Source: Desulfovibrio sp. (GTDB lineage Bacteria > Desulfobacterota > Desulfovibrionia > Desulfovibrionales > Desulfovibrionaceae). From it: a stretch of DNA of 64,000 nt. The stretch lies in the NCBI GenBank assembly GCA_031287575.1, contig JAITSV010000059.1:1-64000 (forward strand), in the 5' to 3' direction. The notes under the pieces were generated by a model. It saw only the letters and a program-made list of their open reading frames with translations. It was not told the origin of the DNA and did no database searches. The position numbers and the translations under genes were made by a program. Below are positions 53,432 to 62,009 of the stretch, piece by piece. The first letter of the stretch is position 1; every line of letters starts with the position of its first letter.

Positions 53432-56062
53432 TCACGCGCCCAGCACGGCATCCGCCAACTGCTGCCGCGCGGCGCGCAGGTCGTCGGGCATGCGTGCCCC
53501 GGCGGGTGCGGAGCCGTTGCGTACCAGCGCGTCGAACAGCGGGGCCACCGTGGCCCAGCGGAAGCAGCGTTCCCAGTGCGCGTGCCCGTTGCGGGCCAAT
53601 TCGTCCGCCAGATCCGGCCGTGTCAGCAACTGCCCGATCACGCGGGGAAAGTCCTCCAGCGGGGCGATGACGCCGCCGCCTTCGTCGTGCACCGCGTTGC
53701 ACTGCGGCGTGGCCACCCACGGGGTGTCAAGGGCCATGGCCTCCAGCACCACCAGCGGCCCCGCGCTTTCGCCTTGCGAGGGCACCAGCAGCAGGTCGGC
53801 GTCACGGATGAGCGCGGTGGCTTCTTCCGGCGGCAGGGGGCCCAGCATGCGCACGCGCGGGTTCTGCCGGGCCAGTTGCCAGCATTCCTCGAAGTAGCGG
53901 CGTTCCTTCTCCCACGGCAGCGCGCCCCCGGCCAGCACCAGCCGCCAGTCCGGGGTACCGTCGGGAGGGGCATCGGGGGGGGCGTCGGCCAGGCGGCGCA
54001 GCAGGGCCAGCTGGTTTTTCACCGGCCAGAAGTTGCCCACGCAGGCCAGCAGGGGCACGCCGCGCGGCAGGCCCAGGCGCGCGCGCATGTCCCAGGGCGC
54101 GGGAGCGGGGTCCATGGCATGCGGGACGAAGGCCTGCGGCACGCCGAGCTCGGTGAACAGGCGGCTGTCGTGCCCGTGTTCCGAAACGGCCACGCAGACG
54201 TCGGCGGCGCGCAGGGTGCGGGCGATGTCGTCCAGAACGCCGCGTTCCGCCCAGTGTTCCATGTTTTCGGCGTTGATGCTGGGCAGCATGATGATGCGCG
54301 GGTGCGGCCGGGGCAGGTCCGCCAGCAGGTGGCAGGCCCAGTTGTCCGGGTGGGCCAGCACGATGACCGCGTCGTACCCGCCGTTGCGGACCAGGGCGCG
54401 GTACCGTTCCGTGTCCGGCCCCATGGTGGGGTCCGTGAACTTGCCGTGGCAGCGAAAGGCGTGGATGGGCATGCCGTGGCGCATTTCCGAGGCCCGGTTC
54501 TCCTGCCAGCGGCAGGCGATTTCCACGTGGTGCCCCAAGGCGCGCAGGTGCAGGCCCAGGGTTTCGATGAACAGTTCGGTGCCTCCCACCGACGGCCAGA
54601 AGAAGTTGCAGGCCAGCAGCACGCGCTTGCCCGCGTGGGGCGGCGCGGCGGTGGGCCGCGCCATGCCGTCCGCCACATTGTCCGGCGCATTGTCCGGCAC
54701 GTAACCCGGCGCGGCATCCGGAGCCGGGAGGGGCGGGGCATCGGGGCAGAACCTGCGGATGGTGTCCACCCCGCATACGCCGATGGTGTCGTGAAAGAAG
54801 CGGATGAACAACTGCGCGGGGTACAGCCGGGCCGCGCATTCCTGCATGGCCGCGCCGCGTTCGGCGGCGTGCAGGGCGTCCAGGGCCATGCGTTCCACCC
54901 CGTCGATGACCTGAAGCAGTTCGCGCGTGCGCAGGGGCCACAGCCCCAGGCAGAGGCGGTGCATGTCGTCGTAATCGTCACGGCGCAGGTAAGGGGCCGG
55001 GGTACCCTCCGAAGCGGGGGCCGTGTCGGGGGCCAGCGCGGGCCGCAGGTCTTCCGTCCGGGCCAGCACCGCGTGCAGTTCGCCCATGCGTTCGGTCACG
55101 CGGGTGGGCAGGTTGCGCCAGTAGGCCACGTCGCGCGCGCCGATGCGGGCGTAGTGGGGCGAACCGCCGTGCTTGGCGAACAGCCACACCGCGCCGCCGC
55201 CCCGCACCAGCGCGGTGCGCGCCAGCCCCTCCACGCCCACGTCGTGCACGTGGACCGAGCGGCTGTCGTCGCGGAACAGCACCGGCACCGGCAGCGCGGC
55301 CAGGCGCATGCCGAACTCCATGTCCTCGGCGCCCCACTGGCCGCCGGTGAACGCCTCGTCGAAAAGCCCGGCCTGCACCAGCTGCCGCCGGGGCGTGCTG
55401 ATGTTGCAGGTATAGTACGAGGTGTGCCCGTGCAGCCCGTTGTGGGTGAACGTGGGGTAGCGGAACAGCAGGTCGCCGTGTTGCAGGGTGTAGCCCCACA
55501 GGGTGTCGGTGAAGGGCGGGGCGAAGTCGAACCGGCCCAGCACGGAAACGGGAGTGTCGGCCAGGGCCTCGTGCAGGGTGGCGTGCAGGGCGAGCACGTT
55601 GGGTTCTATCAGCGCATCGTCGTTGAGAAAGTGCACGATGTCGCCCCGCGCCGCGCGGATGCCCGCGTTGCGCGCCTTGCCCGGTCCGCCCCGCCGGGGC
55701 ATGACGATGGGCCGAAGGGTGAACGGCGGGTGGTGCCCGGCCAGGAAGTCGGCGGTCCCGTCGGTGGAGGCGTCGTCCACCACGATCACCTCGAACCGGT
55801 CGCGGGGCAGGGTTTGCCGTTCCAGGCAGTGCAGGCAGCGCTGCAGGATGTCCAGCCGGTTGCAGGTGGGGATGACCACGGAATAGCCCGGCGCGGCAAG
55901 CGCGGCGATGCGTTCGCGCACGGCCAGCGCCAGGGGTTGGCCGGCGTGCAGGGACAGGGCCCGCGCCGCCAGGGCGCCGGCGGCCTGCACGTCGCCGCGC
56001 GCCATGCTGCGTTCGGCTTCCGCCGCCAGCGCGGCGGCCTTGTGTTCGACGAGTTCCTGCAT
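53432..56062 (-). CDS. GT2-GT4 fusion glycosyltransferase (876 aa)
   Basis: After a 60-residue helical lead (AAEAERSMARGDVQAAGALAARAL, TPR-like) comes a GT2 domain: YSVVIPTCNRLDILQRCL, VIVVDDASTDGT, GPGKARNAGIRAARGDIVHFLNDDA (DxD-like) and WGAEDMEFGMRLA. From about residue 485 a GT4 domain follows: VLLACNFFWPSVGGTELFIETL, VAVSEHGHDS, PLLACVGNFWPVKNQLALL, LGPLPPEEATALIRDADLLLVPSQGES, GPLVVLEAMALDTPWVAT. Both halves look active. It has the same general layout as the fusion at 37603-40074. ATG 56062 has a close GGAG. Confidence 0.87.
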   Translation of the reverse strand: MQELVEHKAAALAAEAERSMARGDVQAAGALAARALSLHAGQPLALAVRERIAALAAPGYSVVIPTCNRLDILQRCLHCLERQTLPRDRFEVIVVDDASTDGTADFLAGHHPPFTLRPIVMPRRGGPGKARNAGIRAARGDIVHFLNDDALIEPNVLALHATLHEALADTPVSVLGRFDFAPPFTDTLWGYTLQHGDLLFRYPTFTHNGLHGHTSYYTCNISTPRRQLVQAGLFDEAFTGGQWGAEDMEFGMRLAALPVPVLFRDDSRSVHVHDVGVEGLARTALVRGGGAVWLFAKHGGSPHYARIGARDVAYWRNLPTRVTERMGELHAVLARTEDLRPALAPDTAPASEGTPAPYLRRDDYDDMHRLCLGLWPLRTRELLQVIDGVERMALDALHAAERGAAMQECAARLYPAQLFIRFFHDTIGVCGVDTIRRFCPDAPPLPAPDAAPGYVPDNAPDNVADGMARPTAAPPHAGKRVLLACNFFWPSVGGTELFIETLGLHLRALGHHVEIACRWQENRASEMRHGMPIHAFRCHGKFTDPTMGPDTERYRALVRNGGYDAVIVLAHPDNWACHLLADLPRPHPRIIMLPSINAENMEHWAERGVLDDIARTLRAADVCVAVSEHGHDSRLFTELGVPQAFVPHAMDPAPAPWDMRARLGLPRGVPLLACVGNFWPVKNQLALLRRLADAPPDAPPDGTPDWRLVLAGGALPWEKERRYFEECWQLARQNPRVRMLGPLPPEEATALIRDADLLLVPSQGESAGPLVVLEAMALDTPWVATPQCNAVHDEGGGVIAPLEDFPRVIGQLLTRPDLADELARNGHAHWERCFRWATVAPLFDALVRNGSAPAGARMPDDLRAARQQLADAVLGA

Positions 56063-56128
56063 CCTCTCCGTCCGTGTGGTTCCGCATGGAGCCACGTGGG
56101 CCAGTGGGCCTTTGGTGGCGGTGGGCCG

Positions 56129-56806
56129 TTACCCGTTGGCGAAGGTGGCCTGCACCTGCTGCCAGTCTTCCAGAAAGTCCACTTCGATGCAGCGGTACGC
56201 CGAAATATCGTGAGGCTTCCACGCCACGCCTTCGCGCAGGCACAGTTCCATGCCCTTTTCGAAGTAGTCCATGTCGTCGCAGCGTTGCAGCGCATCCACG
56301 AAGGCGGGCAGACCGGCGCGGGAGATCATGTTGATGCCCACGGCCTCGCCCTGCGGGTTGGCCACGGTCTTGGATATTTCCGCGATGTTGCCCGTGCCGT
56401 CCACGCGGTACTTCACCTCTTCTTCGGCGCAGCGCTTCTTGTCCACGCAGACCAGGTTCTCTCCGGCCCTCGCCAGCACCTCGGGCAGGATGTCGCCGTC
56501 GAACACCACGTCGCCGTTCATCCACAGCACGTCCTCGTCCAGGCGGGACAGGCAGTGCAGCAGGCTCTTGGAGGTGTTGGTCACGTAGTACACCGGGTTG
56601 TAGCAGTACAGCACGTCCGGGTACTCCTCCATGATCAGGGACATCTTGAATCCCACGACCACGATGACCCTGGTGATGCCCGCCTCGCGCAGCAGGCGGA
56701 TCTGGCGACCGAGGATGCGTTCGCCCGTGGGCAGCACCGACAGCGACTTCGGGAACGGGCGGCCAAGGCGTGTCCCGACCCCCGCGGCAAGAATGACGGC
56801 GTACAT
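56129..56806 (-). CDS. LicC-like nucleotidyltransferase (225 aa)
   Basis: The NTP-binding motif AVILAAGVGTRLGRPFPKSL and the metal-binding segment DVLWMNGDVVFDGDIL define an NTP_transferase domain. Details such as YYVTNTSKSLLHCLSRL and the short length are like LicC, the CTP:phosphocholine cytidylyltransferase, and related CDP-forming enzymes. The stop-start spacing to the CDP-glycerol-transferase-like gene upstream is one base, so the pair probably makes and transfers a CDP-linked or similar group onto a glycan. The substrate is not determined by sequence. Confidence 0.8.
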   Translation of the reverse strand: MYAVILAAGVGTRLGRPFPKSLSVLPTGERILGRQIRLLREAGITRVIVVVGFKMSLIMEEYPDVLYCYNPVYYVTNTSKSLLHCLSRLDEDVLWMNGDVVFDGDILPEVLARAGENLVCVDKKRCAEEEVKYRVDGTGNIAEISKTVANPQGEAVGINMISRAGLPAFVDALQRCDDMDYFEKGMELCLREGVAWKPHDISAYRCIEVDFLEDWQQVQATFANG

Positions 56807-56807
56807 C

Positions 56808-57965
56808 TCAACACTCCTTGTTACTGGTTACCAGGTCCTTGATGTGGTTGCACACGCGGTGGGCCGACAGGGCGTCGACCCGTGCGAAGACGGTGTCCCG
56901 CAACCCGCGCCGGGCTTCGGCGTGCTGATCGTCGCCGTGCGCGACGGTGCGGAGGATGGCGGAAACGAGTTCTTCCTGCGAACGGACGTGCAGCCCCGGC
57001 GTCATGGAGGCGTAGTCGCAGAACAGTTCCCTGTCGCGCGAGATGTATTTTTCCTTGTCGTAGGGGAAGAAGACCAGGGGTTTGTCCAGCAGCATGAAAT
57101 CGAAGTATATGGAGGAGTAGTCCGTTATCAGCGCATCGGCCATGGGCAGCAGGGGATAGATGTCGCACCCGCTGTTGTACACGCAGAAGCCCGGCAGTTT
57201 GCGGAAGGAATCCACCCGGATGGAATGGTGGAACTTGGCCAGGAAGAGGATGTCGTGCCGGGCGCAGAAGGCGTTGACGACCAAGGGGTCGATGACGCCG
57301 TCTTCCAGGAACGAGCCGCCCGTGTCGCGAAAGGTGGGCATGTACACCACCACCTTGCCGCCCGCCTTGCGGTGGCGCGCCACGTGGGCGTACAGGTCCA
57401 CGTCCACGCCCAGCATGTCGTGGCGGCCGGGGGCGCGCAGCAACACGTCGTTGCGCGCGAAGCCCAGTTCCGGAAAGGCATCCGCCCGGAACACCCTGGA
57501 GAACAGCTGTTCCGTCATCCATGGCGAGGTGGACGGGACGGAGGCATAGCCGGAGTACCGCCGGGTGAGCCAGGCGGCCTTTTCCGGTGTCATGTTCACG
57601 GCGGAAGAAATTTCCGGAAAGCCGATCTTTTTCAGGGGCACCCCGTGCCACAGCTGGATCACGGGCACGCGGGGCAGGGGCAGCTGCTTCAGGGCCGTGT
57701 TGTCCACGAAGTCGTCCAGCACGATGGCGGCGGCGTCCGCCACGTCGGCCGGGGTGCAGCGGGCAAGCACGGGCAGGCCCGCCTCGCGCAGCGGCTTGTG
57801 ATCGTCGCCGGGGTCCGCCGCCAGCAGGGGGTCGAAGCCGTAGTCGGCGGCAACGGCTTGCAGGAAGGCGTATTTGACGTTGAGAAGGCCGCCCGTCTTT
57901 CCGGCAAATATCACCTTGGGCCGGTTGGCCGGACCATCCTTTCCGTCTGTCGCGAGCATGTGCAT
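56808..57965 (-). CDS. CDP-glycerol glycerophosphotransferase (TagB/TagF) family protein (385 aa)
   Basis: The family signature is visible: LWHGVPLKKIG with the catalytic His, VVVYMPTFRDTGGSFLE, ILFLAKFHHSIRVD with a second His, and ADALITDYSSIYFDFMLLDKPLVFFPYD. These enzymes transfer glycerol-phosphate or ribitol-phosphate type groups from CDP donors to a growing polymer or glycan. In a Gram-negative host it probably decorates a surface or flagellar glycan with a phospho-polyol. The upstream spacer has three 11-bp-phased GCAAGT repeats. Confidence 0.88.
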   Translation of the reverse strand: MHMLATDGKDGPANRPKVIFAGKTGGLLNVKYAFLQAVAADYGFDPLLAADPGDDHKPLREAGLPVLARCTPADVADAAAIVLDDFVDNTALKQLPLPRVPVIQLWHGVPLKKIGFPEISSAVNMTPEKAAWLTRRYSGYASVPSTSPWMTEQLFSRVFRADAFPELGFARNDVLLRAPGRHDMLGVDVDLYAHVARHRKAGGKVVVYMPTFRDTGGSFLEDGVIDPLVVNAFCARHDILFLAKFHHSIRVDSFRKLPGFCVYNSGCDIYPLLPMADALITDYSSIYFDFMLLDKPLVFFPYDKEKYISRDRELFCDYASMTPGLHVRSQEELVSAILRTVAHGDDQHAEARRGLRDTVFARVDALSAHRVCNHIKDLVTSNKEC

Positions 57966-58201
57966 CTCGTTGGTCTCGAACGCGGGTTGCCCTGGGGCCT
58001 TCCGTCAGTACTCCGGCGGACGTCCTTTTCCGTCCGGAGCCCGTTGCCGCCGCCGTGTCCCCGTGCCCTTCGGAACGTTTGCGCCGTGCCAACAGGGGAT
58101 TGGGACAGGCCGGGGCGCCCGGTGCGGAACCACGGCGCGGCGGTGTCAGCGCGGCGCGGCGGTGCCGGAATGGGCCGGTGGCCGGTATCGTGGAATATCA
58201 T

Positions 58202-58229
58202 GCAAGTAGTGTGCAAGTAATAAGCAAGT
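58202..58229. promoter_or_regulatory. Three GCAAGT direct repeats with exact 11-bp period
   Basis: GCAAGT occurs at 58202, 58213 and 58224, one helical turn apart, in an AT-richer part of the 326-base spacer upstream of the CDP-glycerol-transferase-like gene. The phased layout suggests a regulator site of OmpR/PhoB style. The rest of the spacer 57966-58291 shows no gene. Confidence 0.45.
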
Positions 58230-58291
58230 GCCGGGCGGGGATGTACGGCGGAATCGTCCGCATGGGGGACGCGTGGCCGGGACCGGGCGGG

Positions 58292-59422
58292 TCATCCCCG
58301 CCGTGCGTCGAACACGCCGATGTAGTGGGGGCCGCGCCCCCCGCGCGAGCAGGCGTCGATGTAGGCGCAGGCGTCGGCGATGGTGGCGTCGAACAGGGGG
58401 ACAAGCTCCGGCATGCGGCATACCTCGCCGATGTAGGCGCGGGTGGTGTCGTGGAAGAAGGTGGGCGGCAGGGGCGATTCGGCGTGCAGGTACTTCAGCG
58501 AGGCCAGGCTGGTGTTGGCGTAGACCGTGGTGTCGAAGCCGTGCGCCCGGCAGCGCGCGGCGATTTCCACGGGGTGGAACAGGTGCTTGTCTTCCGCCGT
58601 GCTCTTGTCGATGTCCTGGCGGCAGTAGAACTCCACCATGCGCCGGAACAGGTCCACCAGTTCCAGTTGGCGCGGGGTCACCTCCACCCCGCGCGCGGCG
58701 GCCAGCTCCGGCATCTGGGCCACCAGCACGCCCATCAGCAGCAGGGCCTCGCGGCAGGGTTCCTCGAACACCAGGTGCCCGCCGGGACGCAGCACGCGCG
58801 CCGCCTGGGCCAGAAAGGCGTCCACGTCGGCCACGTGGTGCAGGGTGGCGCGCATGGCGATGCACGACAGGCTGGCATCGGGGATTTCCTGCATGGCGTC
58901 GCCGGACAGGATGCCCAGCCGGACGGTGTCGGTGCCGGATGCGCGGGTGTCGGACACGCCGGGGACGTCATGGGCGTCGTCGCCCGCCCGCCATACCACG
59001 CCGTGGGCGTCCAGCCGATCACCCAGAATGCGCAGGAAGCCCGGCGAGGTATCGGTCAGCAGCAGCAGCGGAAAGGGATTGTCCCTGGCCAGCCCCAGGC
59101 TGAGGTAGCCGAAGCCGCAGCCTATTTCCAGCGCCGGGGCGGACATGTCCGCGCCCGTGGCCCGCAGCAGGGCCGCCAGCCCCTGCCCCGCGTCGAAGGG
59201 GGCGGGGTCTTCGCCGTGGTGGGCGGTATAGGCGGCCTCGTCGTGGAAGAACGGGCGGGCATCGCCCAGCAGCAGCATGCCGTCCTGGGTGCGCTGGGAG
59301 GCCAGCCATGCACGGAAGGAGTGCGCGGCGTCCGATGATGCGTATGGCTGGGTGGCGGGGGCTGCGCCATGGCGGGCGGCGTCCGCCATGTTGTCGTTGG
59401 GGGTGCGGCAATCCTGTGTCAT
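58292..59422 (-). CDS. Class I SAM-dependent methyltransferase (376 aa)
   Basis: The SAM-binding motif ALEIGCGFGYLSLGLA is followed by LLLTDTSPGFLRIL, the GDAMQEIPDASLSCIAMRATLHHV block and LRPGGHLVFEEPC, typical of Methyltransf_11/25 enzymes. The C-terminal 150 residues form a helical lid of unknown specificity. It probably methylates a sugar or lipid intermediate of the surrounding glycan locus. ATG 59422 has AGGAG 9 bases before it. A 60-base gap separates it from the upstream radical SAM gene. Confidence 0.85.
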   Translation of the reverse strand: MTQDCRTPNDNMADAARHGAAPATQPYASSDAAHSFRAWLASQRTQDGMLLLGDARPFFHDEAAYTAHHGEDPAPFDAGQGLAALLRATGADMSAPALEIGCGFGYLSLGLARDNPFPLLLLTDTSPGFLRILGDRLDAHGVVWRAGDDAHDVPGVSDTRASGTDTVRLGILSGDAMQEIPDASLSCIAMRATLHHVADVDAFLAQAARVLRPGGHLVFEEPCREALLLMGVLVAQMPELAAARGVEVTPRQLELVDLFRRMVEFYCRQDIDKSTAEDKHLFHPVEIAARCRAHGFDTTVYANTSLASLKYLHAESPLPPTFFHDTTRAYIGEVCRMPELVPLFDATIADACAYIDACSRGGRGPHYIGVFDARRG

Positions 59423-59482
59423 GCGGGCATCTCCTGCGCGCGGGGTGTGCGGAAGGGGTGAAGGCCGGGGGCGCGCGGTGCG

Positions 59483-60910
59483 TCAGGCATGCCCGCGTTC
59501 CAGAAGGTCGGCGCAGCGAGCCAGTGCCGGGTCGGGGTGGGTGGCGGCCAGCGCGCGCAGCCGGGTCAGCGCGTCCGGGCAGGGCGGCAGGGCAAGGGCC
59601 TCCGGTCGGCGCAACGCGCCCAGCTCCACGGGCAGCCTGCGCTGGTCGGCGGGCAGGAAGAATTCCTCCGGCGCGGCGGCCAGGATGCGCACCGCCCAGT
59701 CCGGCGTGTTGCGCAGGATGGCGCGCACCTTCTGCACGAATTGCAGCTCCTGCGCCACGGGCAGGGGGCAGCGGTCGCACACCGTGCCGGCCGCGCCGCC
59801 GGTGCCGGAAACATCGGACGCCGGAGCGCAACCGCCGTCTCGTTTCTTTCCGTTGCCGTCATCGCCCGCCGCGAAGGCCGCGCGCGAGCGCAGAAAGGCC
59901 GGGGCGTTCCACGCCGCGCCAAAGTCGGGGTGCGCATCCAGCCGGGTGAAGTCGTCGTCGGCGTCGGTGGCCACGCAGCACGGGCCGAATGCGCCGTCCG
60001 GGTAGATCATGCCGCTGTGGTACAGCCAGTCGCAGCGGCGCGGGTCGCCGGGACCGTTGGCGGGGCTGGGGGTGGGTGCCGCCTGCCCGGCGGTGAGCCG
60101 CTGCACCAGCGTCTCGCGCCGGGCCAGGCCCGCCTCGTACGCCGGGCCGGAAACGGGCCGTCGCGGCATGGGGATGGTCATGGGGTGCACCCCCTGCTCG
60201 CCGGGGTCGCCGGGCGGCAGGGCGTAGCCGGGAAAGAATTCCAGCAGGTCCAGCCCCATGTCCGTGGCCAGGGCGCGGGCCGCGTCCACCTCGTGCTGGT
60301 TGTGGGCGAACAGCAGAAAGCGCCATTCCAGCAGGGGGAATTGCAGCCCCATCTCCCGCTTGCGTCGGGCCAGCCCCGCCAGGTTGTCCATGACCAGGGC
60401 GAAGTCGCCCCCGCGCCGATATTGGGCATAGGTGGCCGCGCTGGCCCCGTCCACCGATGCGCTGAGCATGCCGAGGCCGGAACGCAGCAGAGCCTCCTGC
60501 CGGGCCGGGGACAGGGGCACGCTGAGGTTGGTGGAAACCACGGTGAACGCCTCTTCCCCGGCGGTGCGGGCCAGGTGCTCGTGCAGACGCGGGTGCAGCA
60601 GCGGTTCACCGGCGCTGAAGTACCAGGCCAGGAACAGGTCCGGGGCCACGTCCGCGGCCAGCCGCTCGTGCAGGGCCGCGTCCATCAGGGAGGGTTTGCG
60701 GCGGATGGTGCCGTTGCCCACGGCGCAGTACGGGCAGTGCAGCTGGCACTGGGTGGCGCAGTCGACGGTGAGGTCGAAGGGGTGGTGCGCCACGCGCGCG
60801 GCCCCGGCGCGGCGGGCGCGCAGGGCCAGCAGGAAGTTGGCGTACTTGCGCGCCTCGCGCCGGGCATCGCGCACGCGGGGCAGGATGTGCGGCAGGGCCA
60901 GGTCACCCAC
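59483..60910 (-). CDS. Radical SAM/SPASM-like protein with GTG start (475 aa)
   Basis: The cluster motif CQLHCPYC (Cys55, 59 and 62) follows the strand HPFDLTVDCAT; the core continues with YFSAGEPLLHPRLHEHL, VSTNLSVPLS and SASVDGASAATYAQYR. SPASM-like cysteines are in CDWLYHSGMIYPDG, GPCCVATDAD and CDRCPLP. The last 100 residues are Leu/Ala/Pro-rich. I set the start at GTG 60910, overlapping the GT2 stop by 8 bases, because the open frame further upstream has no family features. The role in glycan formation is unknown. Confidence 0.82.
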   Translation of the reverse strand: MGDLALPHILPRVRDARREARKYANFLLALRARRAGAARVAHHPFDLTVDCATQCQLHCPYCAVGNGTIRRKPSLMDAALHERLAADVAPDLFLAWYFSAGEPLLHPRLHEHLARTAGEEAFTVVSTNLSVPLSPARQEALLRSGLGMLSASVDGASAATYAQYRRGGDFALVMDNLAGLARRKREMGLQFPLLEWRFLLFAHNQHEVDAARALATDMGLDLLEFFPGYALPPGDPGEQGVHPMTIPMPRRPVSGPAYEAGLARRETLVQRLTAGQAAPTPSPANGPGDPRRCDWLYHSGMIYPDGAFGPCCVATDADDDFTRLDAHPDFGAAWNAPAFLRSRAAFAAGDDGNGKKRDGGCAPASDVSGTGGAAGTVCDRCPLPVAQELQFVQKVRAILRNTPDWAVRILAAAPEEFFLPADQRRLPVELGALRRPEALALPPCPDALTRLRALAATHPDPALARCADLLERGHA

Positions 60911-62009
60911 GGCGGGCCTCCTCGTCGTCGTCCGGCGGGGGAGGCGGCGGGGACGGCGTGGCCGCGCCGTTTCCTTCCGTGAAGAAGCTGCGCTCCTCGT
61001 CGGTAAGCACCACGCGTTCGGCCACCGGATGCGGGCCATGGGCGGTATGGGTGGCATGGGGTGCGCGTCCCGCACCCGGCGCGCCGTCGGCGTCCGGTGC
61101 GCCCGGTGCGCCCGGTGCGGCAGGTGCGGCAAGTGCGCCGGTGCTCACCATTTCCTCGCGCCACGCGCCGGGCGGGGCGGGTTCCCGCTCGCGCGCCATC
61201 AGGGTGAGCCGTTTGGAATGCTCCAGCAGCCGGGCGAAGCGCCCCGGCGCGTGCAGGCCGGTTTCGCGCCCTTGGTGGCTGCGCACCGAATACAGGGTGT
61301 GCGGCACGTGGACGAAGCGCGCCCCGCCCAGGGCAAAGCGCAGGAAGCATTCGTGGTCGTCGGCGTCGGCGGTTTCGTCAAAGGGGCCGAAGCGGTCGTG
61401 CAGGGCACGGCGGTACAGCTTGGCCACGCCGCACAGGTACCAGCTGCGGAACGAGGCATCGAAGGAATGCTCCGGCAGGCGGAATTCGCGCAGGATGCGC
61501 ATGTCGTCGTCCACCACGAACATGTCGGCGTAGGCGAAGTCCGCCGTGTCGTCCATGAGCGGCCAGGCCAGGGTGGAGAACAGTTGGGGGTGGCAGATGT
61601 CGTCCGCCGGGACGAAGGTGCAGTACTCGCCCGTGCACTGGGAGAGGCCCTGGTTGTAGTTGGCCGTGGAACCCGCGTTGGCCTCGGCCCGCAGGAACAC
61701 GATGCGGCGCCCCGTACGGGCGTAGCGGGGGTGCACGGCGCGCTCGACGACGTCCGCCGCCGGGTCGTAGCGGCAGGCGTACGAGGCGGTGGCGTGGGCC
61801 ACGTCGCGCAGGAAGCGCCGGATCACCGCCACGGAATCGTCGGTGGAGGCGTCGTCGGTGATGATGATTTCCAGATTGGGATAGTCCTGGAACATCAGCG
61901 AATCGAGGCAGGCCCCGATGTACCGCCCATGGTTGTAGCTGGGCACCACCACCGAGATCAGCGGGTGGCCGGAGCGGGTGGCGGCATGGAGGTGTTGGTC
62001 CGGGTTCAT
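60903..62009 (-). CDS. GT2-family glycosyltransferase (368 aa)
   Basis: A standard GT-A fold is seen: LISVVVPSYNHGRYIGACLDSL, EIIITDDASTDDS, NAGSTANYNQGLSQCTGEYC, FVPADDICHP (DxD-like) and FDETADADDHECFLRFALG. The C-terminal 90 residues contain an Ala/Pro/Gly repeat and a Pro-rich acidic tail (PPPPPPDDDEEA). It would transfer one sugar from an NDP donor. The start overlaps the upstream stop as ATGA, so the three genes 62006-59483 are translationally coupled. Confidence 0.88.
   Translation of the reverse strand: MNPDQHLHAATRSGHPLISVVVPSYNHGRYIGACLDSLMFQDYPNLEIIITDDASTDDSVAVIRRFLRDVAHATASYACRYDPAADVVERAVHPRYARTGRRIVFLRAEANAGSTANYNQGLSQCTGEYCTFVPADDICHPQLFSTLAWPLMDDTADFAYADMFVVDDDMRILREFRLPEHSFDASFRSWYLCGVAKLYRRALHDRFGPFDETADADDHECFLRFALGGARFVHVPHTLYSVRSHQGRETGLHAPGRFARLLEHSKRLTLMAREREPAPPGAWREEMVSTGALAAPAAPGAPGAPDADGAPGAGRAPHATHTAHGPHPVAERVVLTDEERSFFTEGNGAATPSPPPPPPDDDEEARRG

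Noticed and set aside
53576..56842. Plus-strand ORF of about 1090 codons opposite a glycosyltransferase
   Set aside because: Antisense shadow of the GT2-GT4 fusion; no ribosome-binding site and no motifs.
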